The notes beneath the pieces are model-generated. The model saw only the letters and a list, made by a program, of their open reading frames with translations. It was not told the DNA's origin and searched no databases. The position numbers and the translations under genes were made by a program. Shown in pieces: positions 13,285 to 26,610 of a stretch of 64,000 bases of DNA. This stretch comes from Lycium barbarum (lineage: Eukaryota; Streptophyta; Magnoliopsida; Solanales; Solanaceae), in NCBI RefSeq assembly GCF_019175385.1, contig NC_083341.1:17182203-17246202 (forward strand), written 5' to 3'. How positions within the stretch are numbered: position 1 is the stretch's first letter; every line of letters begins with the position of its first letter.

Positions 13285-13757
13285 TGTAGGAATTACTGGA
13301 GAGGATGATGATGATGAACATAGAAGATATCGTCTTCACCGATGATGAAGAACAACTTAGGACATATCGAACAAAAGTCCTAAGTGTTCATAGTGGTGTT
13401 AATGGGCTGCTGCAATTATTTTGGGTTGTTTGGACTATTGGGCTCAAAATTAAGCAGAACAAGGATATGGCCCGATATCATATTTTTCTCAAGATTGCAT
13501 CCTAGCCTTCTAAAAGTTGATAAATGAATATTAGTCATGTGATCAATTAATCTTTATGAACAAGGACAAGTCACTATCATATTTACATAGAAAGGAATAA
13601 AGTTAGTTAGAGAGTAGCCAATAGGATTTAGACAAATTGTATAGGAATTAAACATTATTCTTTTATTCTTATTTAGGATACATGTATAAATAAGTGCACC
13701 TTCTTTTCAAGAATACACACAGAAAATTCCAAATAATCTTCCATTACATTTTGTACA
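13285..13757 (+). repeat. 5' LTR of copia 2
   Basis: 473 bp, TG...CA. Contains a TATA-like ACATGTATAAATAAG near 13680. Confidence 0.95.
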
Positions 13758-13845
13758 TGGTATTAGAGCAGTGAGCTCGATCCAATCTAAATATCAACAT
13801 AAATCATATTCTGTGTCTCTTCCTCAGTGAAGTCAAATGCCTTAA

Positions 13846-16800
13846 TCAACACCAACTATTGCTGAAGCAAGCAGCACTGAAAGAACAATCACATATGACG
13901 CCAATCACCCTTATCATCTCAATAATTCAGATTCACCAGGAATGACACTAGTTAATAGTGTGTTTGATGGTAGGGGATACCCGGGATGGAGGAGATCTAT
14001 CCTCTTATCTCTGTTAGCCAAGAAGAAGCTTGGTTTCATCAATGGAACCTGCAAATCTCCAGATCTGAACTCTGCAGAATATGAGCAATGGTCATGTGTC
14101 AATGATATGGTCATTACTTGGATCACAAATGCATTGACAAAAGACATTGCAGATAGTGTGATACACTCTAAGACAGCAAAGGAACTATGGGAAAGTCTAG
14201 AGCAAAGGTTTGGGAGGTCAAATGGTGCCAAACTCTATCACTTACAAAAAGAGATAACAAGTCTGGTTCAAGGTAATGATGATGTTGCTAAGTATTTCAC
14301 CAAACTCAAGAAATTATGGGATGAATTAGATGCAATTCATGTCATTGTATGCTGCTCTTGTCCTTGTGTGTGTGAGGGTAAAGCAAAACTAACAAAATCT
14401 CTATAGGATCAAAGACTAATTCAGTTTTTGATGGGGTTAAATGATATTTATACACAGGCAAGAGGGAACATTCTAATGATGAATCCCTTGCCTAGTATGG
14501 ACCTTGCATACTCACTACTTTTGCAAGATGAGAACCAGAGAGAAATTTATGCAAATGCACACTCAACTTTTGATTCTGCATCTTTTATGGCTGCTGGATT
14601 AAGTAAACAACCCCATGCTCACTTATTTTCTGAGTTTGCAGCTTTCATGGCATTAGGGAATGGCAAACATGTTCAGAAATTTAAGAACCAGCCATTCAAA
14701 GGAGGAAACACACCACAGAGGTTTAACAATTCTGCTTTGAGGTTTGTTAAGCCACAACAAAGGTTTAAAGGAAAGAAGAAGTATAACCCAAATGTTAACT
14801 GCACATATTGTGGGAAAACAGGACACACACAGGATGATTGCTACAGATTGCATGGATTCCCTCCTGATTTTGAGTTTACTAACTCTAAAGACTATCAAGG
14901 GACAATCAAGGGAAATGCAGCAGTGACACATGAGGAGGAAGAAAGCATGGGTGGATATAACAATGACATCAACAACAATCTGGCACAACAATACACCAAG
15001 GGAGAAATCAAGGAAATGATGCATTTATACAAGCAAGCAAAACTGGGACAATCAGGAAATCCAAGCATAAATGCTAATGTTGTGGCTGGTACTATTCTTA
15101 AATACTATAGTTCAGTTTTTAGCAGTCTCAAATCAAGCACCTGGATAATTGATTCAGGAGCATCAGAACACATGTGTTCTAATCCTAATTCATTCATGTT
15201 TCTCATTCCTCTTCCTGTACCTTTGAACATTAATTTACCTAATTCTTTCAAGGTAAGTGTTACTCATACAGGAAGCATTCCTATTCTGCCAGGTCTTATT
15301 TTAAAAAATGTTCTTCATGTTCCAGAATTCCAGTATAACTTATTATCTGTGCATAAGTTATGTGTTCAAATCAAGTGTGATGCAATATTTACATGTAGTA
15401 AGTGTCTCTTGCAGGACCATTCAATGAAGAGTCCTCAAGTTTTTGGTGAAGTGAGAGAAGGACTATATCTACTGGAACCTACTGATTCTAAGTCTAGGTG
15501 TTTATTTAATGCAAATGTTCTTTCAATTCCAAAAGGAAGAATTCCAATTCAGAGTCTGTTCCTATTTCTGCACATGTTAAAGCTACTTCTGATGTAAAAC
15601 TTTGGCATGTAAGGTTGGGACATCTCCCATTTTCAGTATTGAAGCATTTACATTTCCTTCATTGTGATTCTATTTCTGATTTTATCTGTGATGTGTGTCC
15701 TAAAGCTAAACAAACTAAGCTTCCATTTCCTGTGAGTAGTATCAAAACAAAAGGAATATTTGAACTCATTCACATTGATACATGGGGACCATACAAATCA
15801 ACTACTTACAATGGGTTTAGATATTTCCTAACTATTGTGGATGATTTTAGTAGAGGAACTTGGACATTTTTGTTAAGTACCAAGAGTAATGCTTTTCCTA
15901 TTCTCAAGAGTTTTCTTTCTATGGTTGAAAGACAGTTCCATGTGAAGGTGAAGATGATAAGATCTGATAATGCCCTAGAATTAGGAAAAGGAACACAAGA
16001 AGCAGCTTATTTTGCTTCAGAAGGTATCATTCATCAAATGTCTTGTGTAGGGACCCCTCAACAGAATGGCATTGTTGAAAGGAAACACAAACATCTCTTA
16101 GAAATTGCAAGAGGTCTGATGTTTCAGTCCAACATGCCTGTTACTTACTGAGGGAAGTGCATTCTAACAGCTACATACATTATTAACAAATTGCCTTCTA
16201 GTGTTCTCAAAGGGAAAACTCCTTATGAAATAATTTTCAAACAACTGCATGATTATTCTCACCTAAGGAACTTTGGGTGTTTGTGTTATGCCTCTACTCT
16301 AACTCAGGAAAGGAGTAAGTTTGATCACAGGGCAAAGGCTTGTGTGTTGCTAGGATATCCTTTAACTCAAAAAGGATACAAATTGTTAGAATTAGATACC
16401 AAGAAAATTGTGGTATCTAGAGATGTCAAATTTCATGAGAATCATTACCCTTTTGCTATTTCTACTGCCTCTAAGCTGCCTATTTTTTCAGATCATTCAT
16501 CACATATCTTTTTGGATACCATTTCTTCATCATTTGATATAACTAATCCTGATGCAACACATGATCAGTCTACTCCTAGTTCTTCCAGTTCCCTGACAAA
16601 TACACTTAATTCTTCCCTATCTTCTCATTCCCCTTCTGATCATTCTGATCCTACTACATATCTTGTCTCTCCTCTTATCTCTACTGATCTAACCCATACT
16701 GTTAACACTCAACTTGAACCAGAACCCAGAAGGCCAGCTAGATCAAACAAAGGAACTCTTCCTTCCCACCTTAATGAATACTTTTGTAATACTATTTTTC

Positions 16801-18506
16801 TTAGTAATGTTACAGAGTCCTGTTTTGCTACTCCCACCATTCTATCTTTCAATGCCCTTTCTAAGCCAAATCAACTCATTTTAGACTCTGTTTCTACAAT
16901 TAAAGAACCTACCAGTTTTAATCAGGCTTGTCATCATCCTGGATGGATGAAGGCCATGAAAAATGAACTAGAGGCACTACAATCAAATCAAACTTGGGAT
17001 TTAGTTTCTTTACCCCCAGGAAGAAAAGCTCTTCCTTGTAAATGGGTATACAAAGTCAAACAACATGCAGATGGTACTATAGAGAGGTTAAAGGCTCGAC
17101 TAGTCATAAGGGGGGATATACAGACTGAAGGAGTTGATTTCAATGAGACCTTCTCCCCAGTAGTTAAAATGACTACAATCAGATGTTTGCTAGCTATTGC
17201 AGTAAAGAAAGGTTGGGATGTTTCACAATTTGATGTGAATAATGCCTTCTTGCAAGGTGATTTGCAAGAAGAAGTCTACATGAAATTTCCTTCTATTTTA
17301 GATCCACCTACTCCTGGTTTGGTGTGCAGACTTAGAAAGTCTCTATATGGTTTGAAACAAGCTTACAGGTAGTGGTATGCCAAGCTTGCAGGTGCATTAA
17401 CATTTAAAGGATACACAGCCTCTCTCAATGATTACTCTCTTTTCTTTAAACATACAGGGTCTTTGGTTTCTATTGTTGCAGTGTATGTTGATGATATACT
17501 TATTACTGGAAATAATCATCAGGAAATTAGGGATCTTAAGGTGTTTCTTCATTCAGAATTTAAGATTAAGGACCTTGGTCTCATCCACTATTTCTTGGGA
17601 ATGGAAATCTTAAGGGAAGATCATGGTATGATTATCAGTCAGAAAAAGTATACCTTGGATCTCCTGGATGAATTTGATATTTCCCACCTTGCCTCTGTCT
17701 CTTCTCCAATGGATCCATCAGCAAAACTATCTGTAACAACAGGAGAAGTATTATAATATTCCACCATTTATAGACATCTTGTTGGAAAATTGAATTATTT
17801 GACTCATACTTGGCCGGATTTATCTTTTGCTGTTTTGACATTGAGTCAATTTATGCAAACACCTACTATTGATCACTTTAATGCTGGATTGCGAGTGTTG
17901 CGTTACCTTAAGAAATACTCCTGTCATGGGATTCTCCTCAATGCTTCACCGAGTTTTTCTTTATCTGCCTTCTGTGACGCCGATTGGGCGACTTGTCGTG
18001 ACACTCGTCCTTCTGTAAGTGGGTTCTTTATTAGCTTGGGTGGATCACCTATTTCTTGGAAGTCCAAGAAACAAGCTTCCGTCTCTTTATCCTTCGCCGA
18101 GGCTGAATATCGCTCCATGCGGCGATTGGTTGCAAAATTGACCTGGATGACTCGTTTACTTTCAGATCTATCGATTCCTTCTCCGATTTCGGTGCCTGTA
18201 CATTCTGACAGCAAGGCGACTATTGACATTGCTCGGAATCCCATGTTTCATGAAAGAACGAAACACGTTGAGCTCGATTGCCATTTTGTCCGGCAACAGT
18301 ATCTCTCCGGCTTGATTTCTCTTTCTTTTGTGCCGTCAAAGGACCAGCTTGCCGATATTTTTACAAAATCTCTATCTGGGCCGTCGCATCATCATCTTCT
18401 TCGCAAGCTGGGAGTCACTACGATCCCCTCCAACTTGAAGGGGGGTGTAGGAATTATTGGAGAGGACAATAATGATGAACATAGAAGATATCGTCTTCAC
18501 CGATGA
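13846..18506 (+). pseudogene. Copia 2 gag-pol, nearly full length but interrupted
   Basis: Full copia polyprotein in order. Gag is recognisable from HPYHLNNSDSPG on (about 13897), with CCHC knuckle CTYCGKTGHTQDDC near 14800. Protease is WIIDSGASEHMC (about 15142). Integrase has the zinc-binding LGH..CDVCPKAK and core residues in IDTWGPY, IRSDNALEL and GIVERKHK. Reverse transcriptase has [12 protein letters not shown] and YVDDILITGNN (about 17484). RNase H has FCDADWA and LADIFTKSLSG, and its frame runs about 60 bases into the 3' LTR. Only five lesions after the gag start region: TAG 14404, one frameshift near 15555, TGA 16149, TAG 17370, TAA 17754. The ATG at 13837 is followed at once by a stop. 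A recently dead copy. Confidence 0.93.
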
Positions 18507-18916
18507 TGAAGAACAACTTAGGACATATCGAACAAAAGTCCTAAGTGTTCAAAGTGGTGTTAATGGGCTGCTGCAATTATTTTGGGTTGTTTGGACTATT
18601 GGGCTCAAAATTCAGCAGAACAGGGATATGGCCCAATATCATATTTTTCTCAAGATTGCATCCTAGCCTTCCAAAAGTTGATAAATGAATATTAGCCATG
18701 TGATCAATTAATCTTGATGAACAAGGACAAGTCACTATCAGATTTACATAGAAAGAAATAAAGTTAGATAGAGAGTAGCCAATAGAATTTAGACAAATTG
18801 TATAGGAATTAAACATTATTCTTTTATTCTTATTTAGGATACATGTATAAATAGGTGCACCTTCTTTTCAAGAATACACATAAAATTCCAAATAATCTTC
18901 CATTACATTTTGTACA
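18446..18916 (+). repeat. 3' LTR of copia 2
   Basis: 471 bp, directly after the polypurine tract, followed by GTAAA. Confidence 0.95.
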
Positions 18917-19153
18917 GTAAACGCTGCGTCATTCCTCACAATATATCGCAACCAGTCAAAATTTCACTACTAGATGAAATCACAATGATTGAAAGTTTGA
19001 AACAACTCTGGACGGTCAAGAATTATAGCCTCTTCTCTCTTTGTTTCAAAATTTACTGTAGATGAAATCACAACAAGTGTTTAATTTGTTTGAAGTAGCC
19101 ATATATATATATATGTAAAAAGAAGAAACACAATTTATTCGTACATGGTGTTG

Positions 19154-20006
19154 TTGGCATTTGGATTTGCCCTCATATAGCTTTTTTAAAAAGAATATAG
19201 GGGAAAGACTAAGTTTTTTTTTTTTTTTTTGGTTGAAGAAAGAAAGACTAAGTTGTATATCTAAGTTAGAAATATGATTCCTCAAAAGAATCACATATCT
19301 GAAAAAATTGTTACTTAACTTTTGTTTACCCGATTTGCTTTTGTTTTATCAGTTTATACAATTACATTATATCTAATAAAATTGTAATTTTCATTTCTGT
19401 TAAACTACAAATAATGACAAATTGTAGTTTGAGTTTTTCTTATTGTTCCAATTTTATTTAATGTCCCCCGAATGGACTAGTTATGAATTCTTTCTTTATG
19501 TGGCTTCAATTATGTGTATCGTGGAATTAATTTCATTACTAATGCAAAACTACAAGAATCAATTAATAAAAAATCTAATTAAATATCTTAATATTTGCAA
19601 TGTTTTCTCTGAATGGCCTAATTATATATGGTAAGAAAAATTATTGCTTCAAGTCTAAAGAAAGTTACACTGACCAACTTTTTAATGTTAATTTTTACTT
19701 TTATTATTAATTCTTGAGACACACCTTAATTATTCTCATTCGGGTATGTTTGGAGATTAGCGTACGTTTTCTCATATTTATTTGATATATTCTTATATAC
19801 ATAGTTTCTTTTGTGTGAATTATTGAGAAAAATTTATACTTAAATATCGTTATGTTTTCTATAAACATAATTGTTAAAGTGAGGTGCAGATTCACGGTCT
19901 TATATACTAGATATGAACAAAAAGAAAATTCATCAAGTAATAAAAAATTGTAGGTTAGCAAAAAAACGAAATAGCCAACCCTTTAGTTTTGTCCATTTAT
20001 TAAAGA
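19154..20006. other. AT-rich spacer
   Basis: Contains a T18-type tract near 19213. No gene or clear repeat seen. Confidence 0.4.
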
Positions 20007-21700
20007 CTAGACTGCCTATGCCCGTGCTGCGCACGGGCCCAACACTTCGGATTATAGTGCATCTATATATATGTTGTTGTCTTTGAATAGTGATTATATA
20101 TATATATATTATGTTCAAAACACGATTAATATAACATTGTAGTTTGTGCTCCGTATTTAAAATTTTATTATATTAATGTTTGCTACGAATATAAAATCAG
20201 CAAATTTATTAATATTTTTTAAAAGAGAAGACTTGTTTAAAAGGAAACTATTTTCCTTTTTACCAAATTTTGATTTGGATAATTCTAATTCAAATTATTA
20301 AATTAATTTTACATGTTTAAAACGAAACAAAGTAGAAATTGATTTTCTATTTAAACGAAGAAATACTATATTTTTTATATTGCTTGATTTTGTTAATATG
20401 GGGTCCACTTTTTTTTTTACAGTGAGTTTGGAGATGGTGGGTTCCAATTTTTTTATTATTATTATTATATTGCTTGATGTTGTTTAGTATGTGGTCCACC
20501 CTTTATGGGGTGCACCCTTTTTTTTGTTAGATATTATTAGTTTGTACTATTTTTATGCATATATTATATATACATATATTATGTTCAAAATACAATTAAT
20601 ATAACATTGTAGTTTGTGCTTCGTATCTAAAACTTTATTATATTAGTGTTTGCTACGAATACAAAGCCAGCACTTTTTTTTAACATTATATTTTTTTTAA
20701 TATGGGTTTCACTTTTTTTTTTTTTTTTGATATTGCTTGATTTTGATAATATAGGGTGCACTTTTTTTTTCCCATGAGTTCAGAGATGGTGAGTTCCACT
20801 TTTTTTTTCTTCCTTTTTTTTATTGCTCGTTGTTATTTAGTATGGGGCCCACCCCCTTTTTTTTAAGGGACAACGGACGACGAAGCATGGATCTAAACCC
20901 ATGCTTTATATAGTTTCTTTTTTTATTTATTTTTTTATATTGCTTGGTGTTGTTTAGTATGGGGCCCACCCTTTTGGACATTATTAGTTTGCACTATTTT
21001 TATGCATATAATATATATATATATATATACTATGTTCAAAACACGATTGATATAACATTGTAATTTATGCGCCGCATCTAAAACTTTATTATATTAGTGT
21101 TTGCTATGAATATAAAGTCAGCACCTTTTTTTTTTTGACATTGTTTATTTTTTTAATATGGGATTCACTTTTTTTAATATGGGATTCACGTAGCAAACGC
21201 ACGTGGCAATGAATCCATCATTATTGACTTAATGAGATACTTTGAAAATTACATGAATATTGTTTGATTTTTTAATACGGGATGCACTTTTTTTTTACAT
21301 TATTAATTTGCACTATTTTTATGCATATATATATATATATATTACTACTAATATAACATTGTAGTTTGTGCTCCGTATTTAAAACTTTATTATATTAGTG
21401 TTTGCTACGAATACGCACGTGGCAATGAATCCATCATTATTGACTTAATGAGATACTTTGAAAATTACATGAATATTGTTTAATTTTTTAATATGGGGTG
21501 CACTTTTTTTTTGACATTATTAATTTGCACTATTTTTTTAATATTAGTTGTTGTTTAATATATATGAGGCCCATAATTTATTTATTTATTTACATTTGTT
21601 GTTGTTTAATATATATGGGGCCCATAATTTTATTTTTTTATGGGGCCCATCAACGGACGACGAAAGTGCCCCAAACTCGTGCTTCTAATAAGTAGTAAAA
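20007..21700 (-). mobile_element. Non-autonomous Helitron-like element, - orientation
   Basis: Read on -, it ends with a strong hairpin (GCCCGTGCGCAGCACGGGC) and CTAG (20007-20010), and the next base is T. The body consists of tandem units of roughly 400-450 bp built from ATGTTCAAAACACGATTAAT, AACATTGTAGTTTGTGCTC, TTTGCTACGAATA and long T tracts with GGGGTCCAC / GGGGCCCAC. The 5' end lies near the GAAGCACGAGTT motif at about 21680. Same family as 7.4 and 30.1 kb. No helicase. Confidence 0.75.
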
Positions 21701-21796
21701 ATTGTTTGCTATTTTTTCTTTTTCTTTTTTGGATTCGAGGAGTGTTGAGCTAGAGAAAAGGAATTAAGGAGTAGCATATATTGGGCACTTACTTAG

Positions 21797-22388
21797 GCCC
21801 CGTTTGGTCATGGTTTGAAACCATGTTTGGACATACAATTTGGATATTTTAAGTTGTATTTTCTCTTATAGACATAAAAATCTCACAAATTGTGAAAACT
21901 ATCAAAACATTCTCAATTCTTATACAATCTTAACAAATGAGCAAATCATAGTTTATAACAAAATTAGTACACTACTAGAAGGCTTTTCTAAAAAATGCAA
22001 CATCAATTAATCAAACTTTACTTCAATAAAATCGAAAATTTAACATGAATAGTAATGTAACTATTATTTAATATAATCTTCCCACATAAATTAAAGGTTG
22101 GTAGACATAAATAAAGGTTGGTGGAAGTTAATGAGATTGGTAAATAATTGATGTGGGTAATTGTTGAAAATATTTACCAACTTATGAGCCTTTTTTTTTA
22201 CAAAATATCAACTTATGGGTTAAATTTTGTATTTAAAAAAGTTGAAACCATGGTTTCAAACCCAAACCATGCTTTTTGGATGATTTGGGTTCAAACCATG
22301 GTTTCAAACCAGGTTTCAAACCATGATTAAAAATTGATGACCAAACGCTGGTTTGAAACCATGATTTCAAAATTGATGGCCAAACGCC
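21797..22388. mobile_element. MITE with GTTTGG-type inverted repeats
   Basis: Left end GCCCCGTTTGGTCATGG, right end ...GGCCAAACGCC, with TACTTAG on both sides as the likely duplication. Near the right end the motif GGTTTCAAACC is repeated several times inside an imperfect palindrome. Probably hAT-type by the 7-8 bp duplication; a PIF/Harbinger origin cannot be excluded. Confidence 0.65.
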
Positions 22389-23009
22389 TACTTAGTATAA
22401 CAATTCTATCATTGGATTTAGTTAGTATGTCTAAAGGGCAGCCCGGTGTTAGTTAGTATGTCTATTAGGCAAAATATTATTCTCTCAGTTCTTTTTGTGT
22501 GACACTGTTTCCTTGTTCATTTGTATCGTCAAAAACCGTACATGCATTTCTATATATAAACATAATTTAACTATGAATTTTCAATTTTTTCTTTAATAGC
22601 AACAAAACTTTAACATATTTAATTTTCTGATCATCAATTGTAGAATGATGTCGGAATTATAATAGTGCCCCAACGACTAGCGCGCTGGAAGGAACAGGAG
22701 ACTAGTTAAATTTTGTTAAAAGAATATTTTGTTGTTTTAATATTAGGTAAATTAGCATTTTATATGATTTTTACATTTATTTATCTTTAAATAAAGATAA
22801 GATTTATATATTTAGATGTTGAAGATAAAGAGTCTTAATTATTTAGTATTCAAATCTAATAAAATTTTGATGTTCAGCTATGTATTCAGATTCAAACGAT
22901 TTAATTTTAGTAAATTCAACTGGGCCTTTGGTCTGTTTAATTGTTTCTACTTAACGATGGAGGTTAGAATCTGAATAATTTATATTTCAGTTCATGATGT
23001 GAATTTACT
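22389..23009. other. Spacer with a partial Stowaway-like end
   Basis: A MITE-end-like TTCTCTCAGTTCTTTTTGTG occurs near 22480 without a partner. Otherwise AT-rich with no gene. Confidence 0.35.
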
Positions 23010-25425
23010 TTACTACTATATATAGAGGAGAACCAAAGGGCTTTTGTAGTCCTTACAAAAGTTTCTCATAAAATATCAAACTTTTCAATTAATTACTTTT
23101 AGATCCTGATCTTATTTTTTTAAAGTAAAAATTTACTTTTTTTTTCTTATGGTTTACTTTTCAAAAGCTGTCGAAACTCCTATCTTGCTTTTTTATTTTT
23201 TTATTTTCTCTCCGGTGTCAGGTACCCGCATTGGATCCTCATTAATCCGGGTTCGCGTCGAATAGGGCCTAATTGGGGGAAGCACTCCCTACCCAGAATT
23301 TTTTCATACTCAAACTTGAACCCAAGACCCGTGGTTAAGGGAAGAGCAACGCCATCCGCTGCACTTTATTTTTCCTGGTGCTTTCTTCTATTGATCTTAT
23401 ATATAAACCTTAAATATAGTCATTTATTCGCCAGATATTCTTGCTTCTTGTTGCCCTCTCATTTTCTCCTTTTTCATTTGTTGCTTATTATAGATTTTTA
23501 CATATGAGCATTTCTTTTACTTTATATTTTTATTATGAAATTTGAGAATTTCTGAAAATTATTTTACTTATGCATACATTTCTTTTACTTTATATTTATA
23601 CTTTAATGAGCTCGTGTAAAGAGCTCAAATGTGTTTACAAAGATTATTACTAAAATGATTTTCAAATAGTTTTAAAAATTATTAAATGATGCCATATACT
23701 GTTGAAAATGAAGACAATGTTATCAGTCAAGATTGAATTATCTTTAAAATTTCTTATTTGGTTAACTAAAATTAATCTTTTAAACACAAAATGAGTTTGA
23801 CGCAGGGCGGAGTTAGAGTTTCAGCTACCAGTTTGATCGAATTCGGTAGCGCTTTTGTTCGAATTCTGTATTTGTCTTAAAAGTTCATTAAATGTGTATA
23901 GATTATTAATATAGAACTAAATAACTTAAAAAATTAGGATTCAAAACTCATAAACTTCAAATTATGGCTCCGCATTTGATTTGAAGTAAATAATTTCATC
24001 AAAATAAAAGTTTAGATATTAAAGGAGTGAAATGAAAGTTTTTCTTTTTATATTTAGAAAATATACTTATTTGAAATTATTACTAACATAAATTATATTT
24101 TTTTAATTAAAATATTTATTTTTATATCTTGAGTTTGAGCCCGGGCTCAGCACGGGCCTTTTGAAAATGGTATAAGGGAGAATCCCCAACTTTTGTAGCC
24201 TCAAATGATTTTTTTTTTTTTTTGTCCCCCTATTGAAACTTTAATTATCTTAAAAGTTATCATCTATTTTAGTAAATTTCAATAACTATGGGGGCATTTT
24301 AATACTACAAAGAGTGATGATATGTAAAAGGTGGTAGTGACCCTACTAAAATTTATTTTTCAACCAAATTGATATATTTTTTTATCCATTTTACCCCTAA
24401 TTGAAGTTTTATGTACCTTGCAAGTTCTTGCTTATTTTGGTAAATTTGAATAACTATATGAGCTTTTTTAATGCTACAAAAAGTGAGGATGTGAAAAAGA
24501 TGATAGTAACACTACCAAAAAATCTATTTATTCTACCAAAATTTAAAATTTGATCAAAAAGTTTGTTGTCTTTCTTTTATGTGTAAATGATTATTGAACT
24601 TGTTTCAAATTATTTGATTCCTATAAAATTTATTATAGACAAGTAAAAAAGTTATCATTACATTCTCTTTCTACGTACCTTAGTACATGCTTAGTTGTTA
24701 AATTAAAAATTATCTCTATATATAGCTAAAAATATTTGAAAAGAGTAATTACATATTTAAAAATAAATTAAATTAAGAAAAAATACATCATTTCTTAACA
24801 TGCTTTTTTTAAGGAAAGAAAAGATCAAAGTAAGAAAAATAAGTAATTTCATTAACTTTTCAGTTCCTTTTGTATGATTTTGTTTGAAGGAACATCTACT
24901 AAGTATTTTGTCATATCAAGACTTTTATTTTTTTTATTCTAAATGTTATTTTTATTTATAAGTCAACTTCATTGACGTCATCATACAACAGTTTGTAGCA
25001 TCAAATATTTTTTATATTACTTGAATACCGTATATATTTTACTTTTTCCCAAAAATGGGTTAGCAGTATAAGTTTATTGAGAAAAAAAAAAGTCAATCCA
25101 ACACTAGGACTCAATTTGAAACATTAAATACTTTAACCCCAAAAAATTCAGTATAATAAAAAGAAGAAGAACTTTGGTGCAGGTATTTGTTTGAAAATAA
25201 AAAGGAAGTCTAGATATACTCTAAGAAAATGTTGTTTTCTAACTTACAATTTTTTTTATATGATTCAATATTTTAGAAACATTGAGAAATTGTCGAACTA
25301 CCTTTACAACTAATATAGTGTTACAAAAACAAAACAAAAGGCAAGAGTAGCAAAAAAAAAAACGTTGTAAATATAATTTATAATGTAGTTTGGGCCCGGG
25401 CTCAGCACGGGCCAAATGACACTAG
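23010..25425 (+). mobile_element. Two head-to-tail Helitron-like elements
   Basis: The locus ends at CTAG (25422-25425) followed by T, preceded by a GC hairpin GGGCCCGGGCTCAGCACGGGCC. A nearly identical hairpin motif occurs at about 24135-24160, directly followed by a copy of the 5'-end sequence (GGGAGAATCCCCAAC against GAGGAGAACCAAAGG at 23026). This reads as two related elements in tandem. The second contains an internal direct repeat of about 170 bp (24246 and 24420). No coding capacity. Confidence 0.65.
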
Positions 25426-25495
25426 TAAGAAGAATAAACAAAATAGGCGTCCACCCCATTGCTTAAACCAAAAGTAACCAATAGATATTTAATAC

Positions 25496-26090
25496 GGAAA
25501 AGGGTCAAATATACCCCTGTACTATTGGAAAAGGGCCAAATATACCCTTTGTTATAATTTGGGTCTAAATATATCTCTGCTATTATACTATTGGTTCAAA
25601 TATATCCTTCCTCCGTTAAAGTTGTCCAAGGTGGACATCCGATCCTATGTGGTACTAACATTTGATGAGTTAGATGCCACGTGACATACCACCTCAACAC
25701 CCCTTACCCATTTTACTCCTCCCCTCTATTTGTTCTCCATCGCTAAAATGCTTTCACTGTGATGAAGAGCTAAAGAAGTGTAATTGTTTTTGCTAATTCA
25801 CCTTCTCTTTCTGTTGTGATGGAGAGCAGAGGAGCAATGGTGGCGGCAATGATGGTGGAAGGGAAGGAAATTTTAGTGGTGGAGAACAAATAGAGGGGAG
25901 GAGTAAAATGGGTAAGGGGTGTTGAGGTGGCAAGCCACGTGACGTCCATCTCATCAAATGTTAGTGCCACATAGGATCGGATGTCCACCTTGGACAACTT
26001 TAACGGAGGAAGGGTATAATTGAATCAATAGTATAACAGCAGGGGTATATTTATCCAAAGTATAATGAAGGATATATTTGACCCTTTTCC
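25496..26090. mobile_element. Foldback TIR element with arms of about 240 bp
   Basis: Begins GGAAAAGGGTCAAATATA and ends with its inverse. The arms stay complementary through GTTGTCCAAGGTGGACATCC and CACCCCTTACCCATTTTAC. The centre is a short GA-rich stretch. The 75-codon frame on - is a by-product of the palindrome. No clear target duplication. Confidence 0.7.
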
Positions 26091-26610
26091 TGTATAGGCC
26101 CACGTATAATATATGTATAATTGTCTATAATCAATATAAAATTCTGTATACTGATTTAAGAAAAAGTAAACAATGAATCCGACCGGCTTATTATATAAAA
26201 GTTACTTAATTAATCTTTTTTTTTTGGAAGCACTTATTTGCTTTTAATGGGTATAAATCATTCAAATATTGCAAAGAATTTTGAAATCATTAAAACATTC
26301 ACTTAAAAGTTATTACAAATACCGCTATGCTCCATCAATTACAATCACATAACAATTACCTCCACCGCCATAGATTCCACTTTTCTAAATTGTACCCAGC
26401 TACTACAATCACATGCATCAGTATGTTAGAAATTGTTAAGTTGTCACATGGACCTCTTGGGATAAACCTATGATTTGCTGATTAATGTTCATCTGAAAAT
26501 TTGAACTAATTTGTGCTTCACACTTAGCTTAAACGCTTATCATTTGACAGATTCACTAACGCAAGAGGTTTTAAAAAGTTTCTAATTTGCTTAGTCTGAA
26601 GTCTAAGGCT
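26091..26610. other. Spacer without recognisable gene
   Basis: AT-rich, no coding or repeat structure seen. Confidence 0.4.

Larger units (their letters stand above)
13285..18916 (+). mobile_element. Ty1/copia LTR retrotransposon 2
   Basis: A 5.6-kb element with LTRs 13285-13757 and 18446-18916 (TGTAGGAATTA...TTTTGTACA) and target duplication GTAAA (13280-13284 and 18917-18921). The primer site TGGTATTAGAGC (13758-13769) matches initiator-Met tRNA with one change. The polypurine tract GAAGGGGGG (18437-18445) touches the 3' LTR. By eye the LTRs differ at about 16 substitutions plus a short indel, so it is younger than copia 1. It interrupts the right arm of the inverted repeat. Confidence 0.96.
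12566..19153. repeat. Long inverted repeat (hairpin locus), right arm split by copia 2
   Basis: The left arm (about 12566-13020) is matched in inverse order by a right arm made of about 13070-13284 plus 18922-19153. The arms are about 450 bp each and, by eye, three quarters to four fifths identical, with a loop of about 50 bp. Marker matches: ATGGCTACTTCA at 12613 against its inverse at 19091-19102; GGAGAGTTTCCCACATTTTGG near 12850 against its inverse near 13195; CAGTATCAT near 12966 against its inverse near 13085. Both arms begin with a short frame MATS..NTC.DFIY that soon stops. The source gene is not recognised. If transcribed across, the RNA would fold into a long double-stranded stem. 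Confidence 0.8.

Noticed and set aside
13914..14231. 105-codon frame on - in copia 2
   Set aside because: Shadow of the gag frame on +.
25770..25997. 75-codon frame on -
   Set aside because: Lies across the centre of a palindromic foldback element; no domain.
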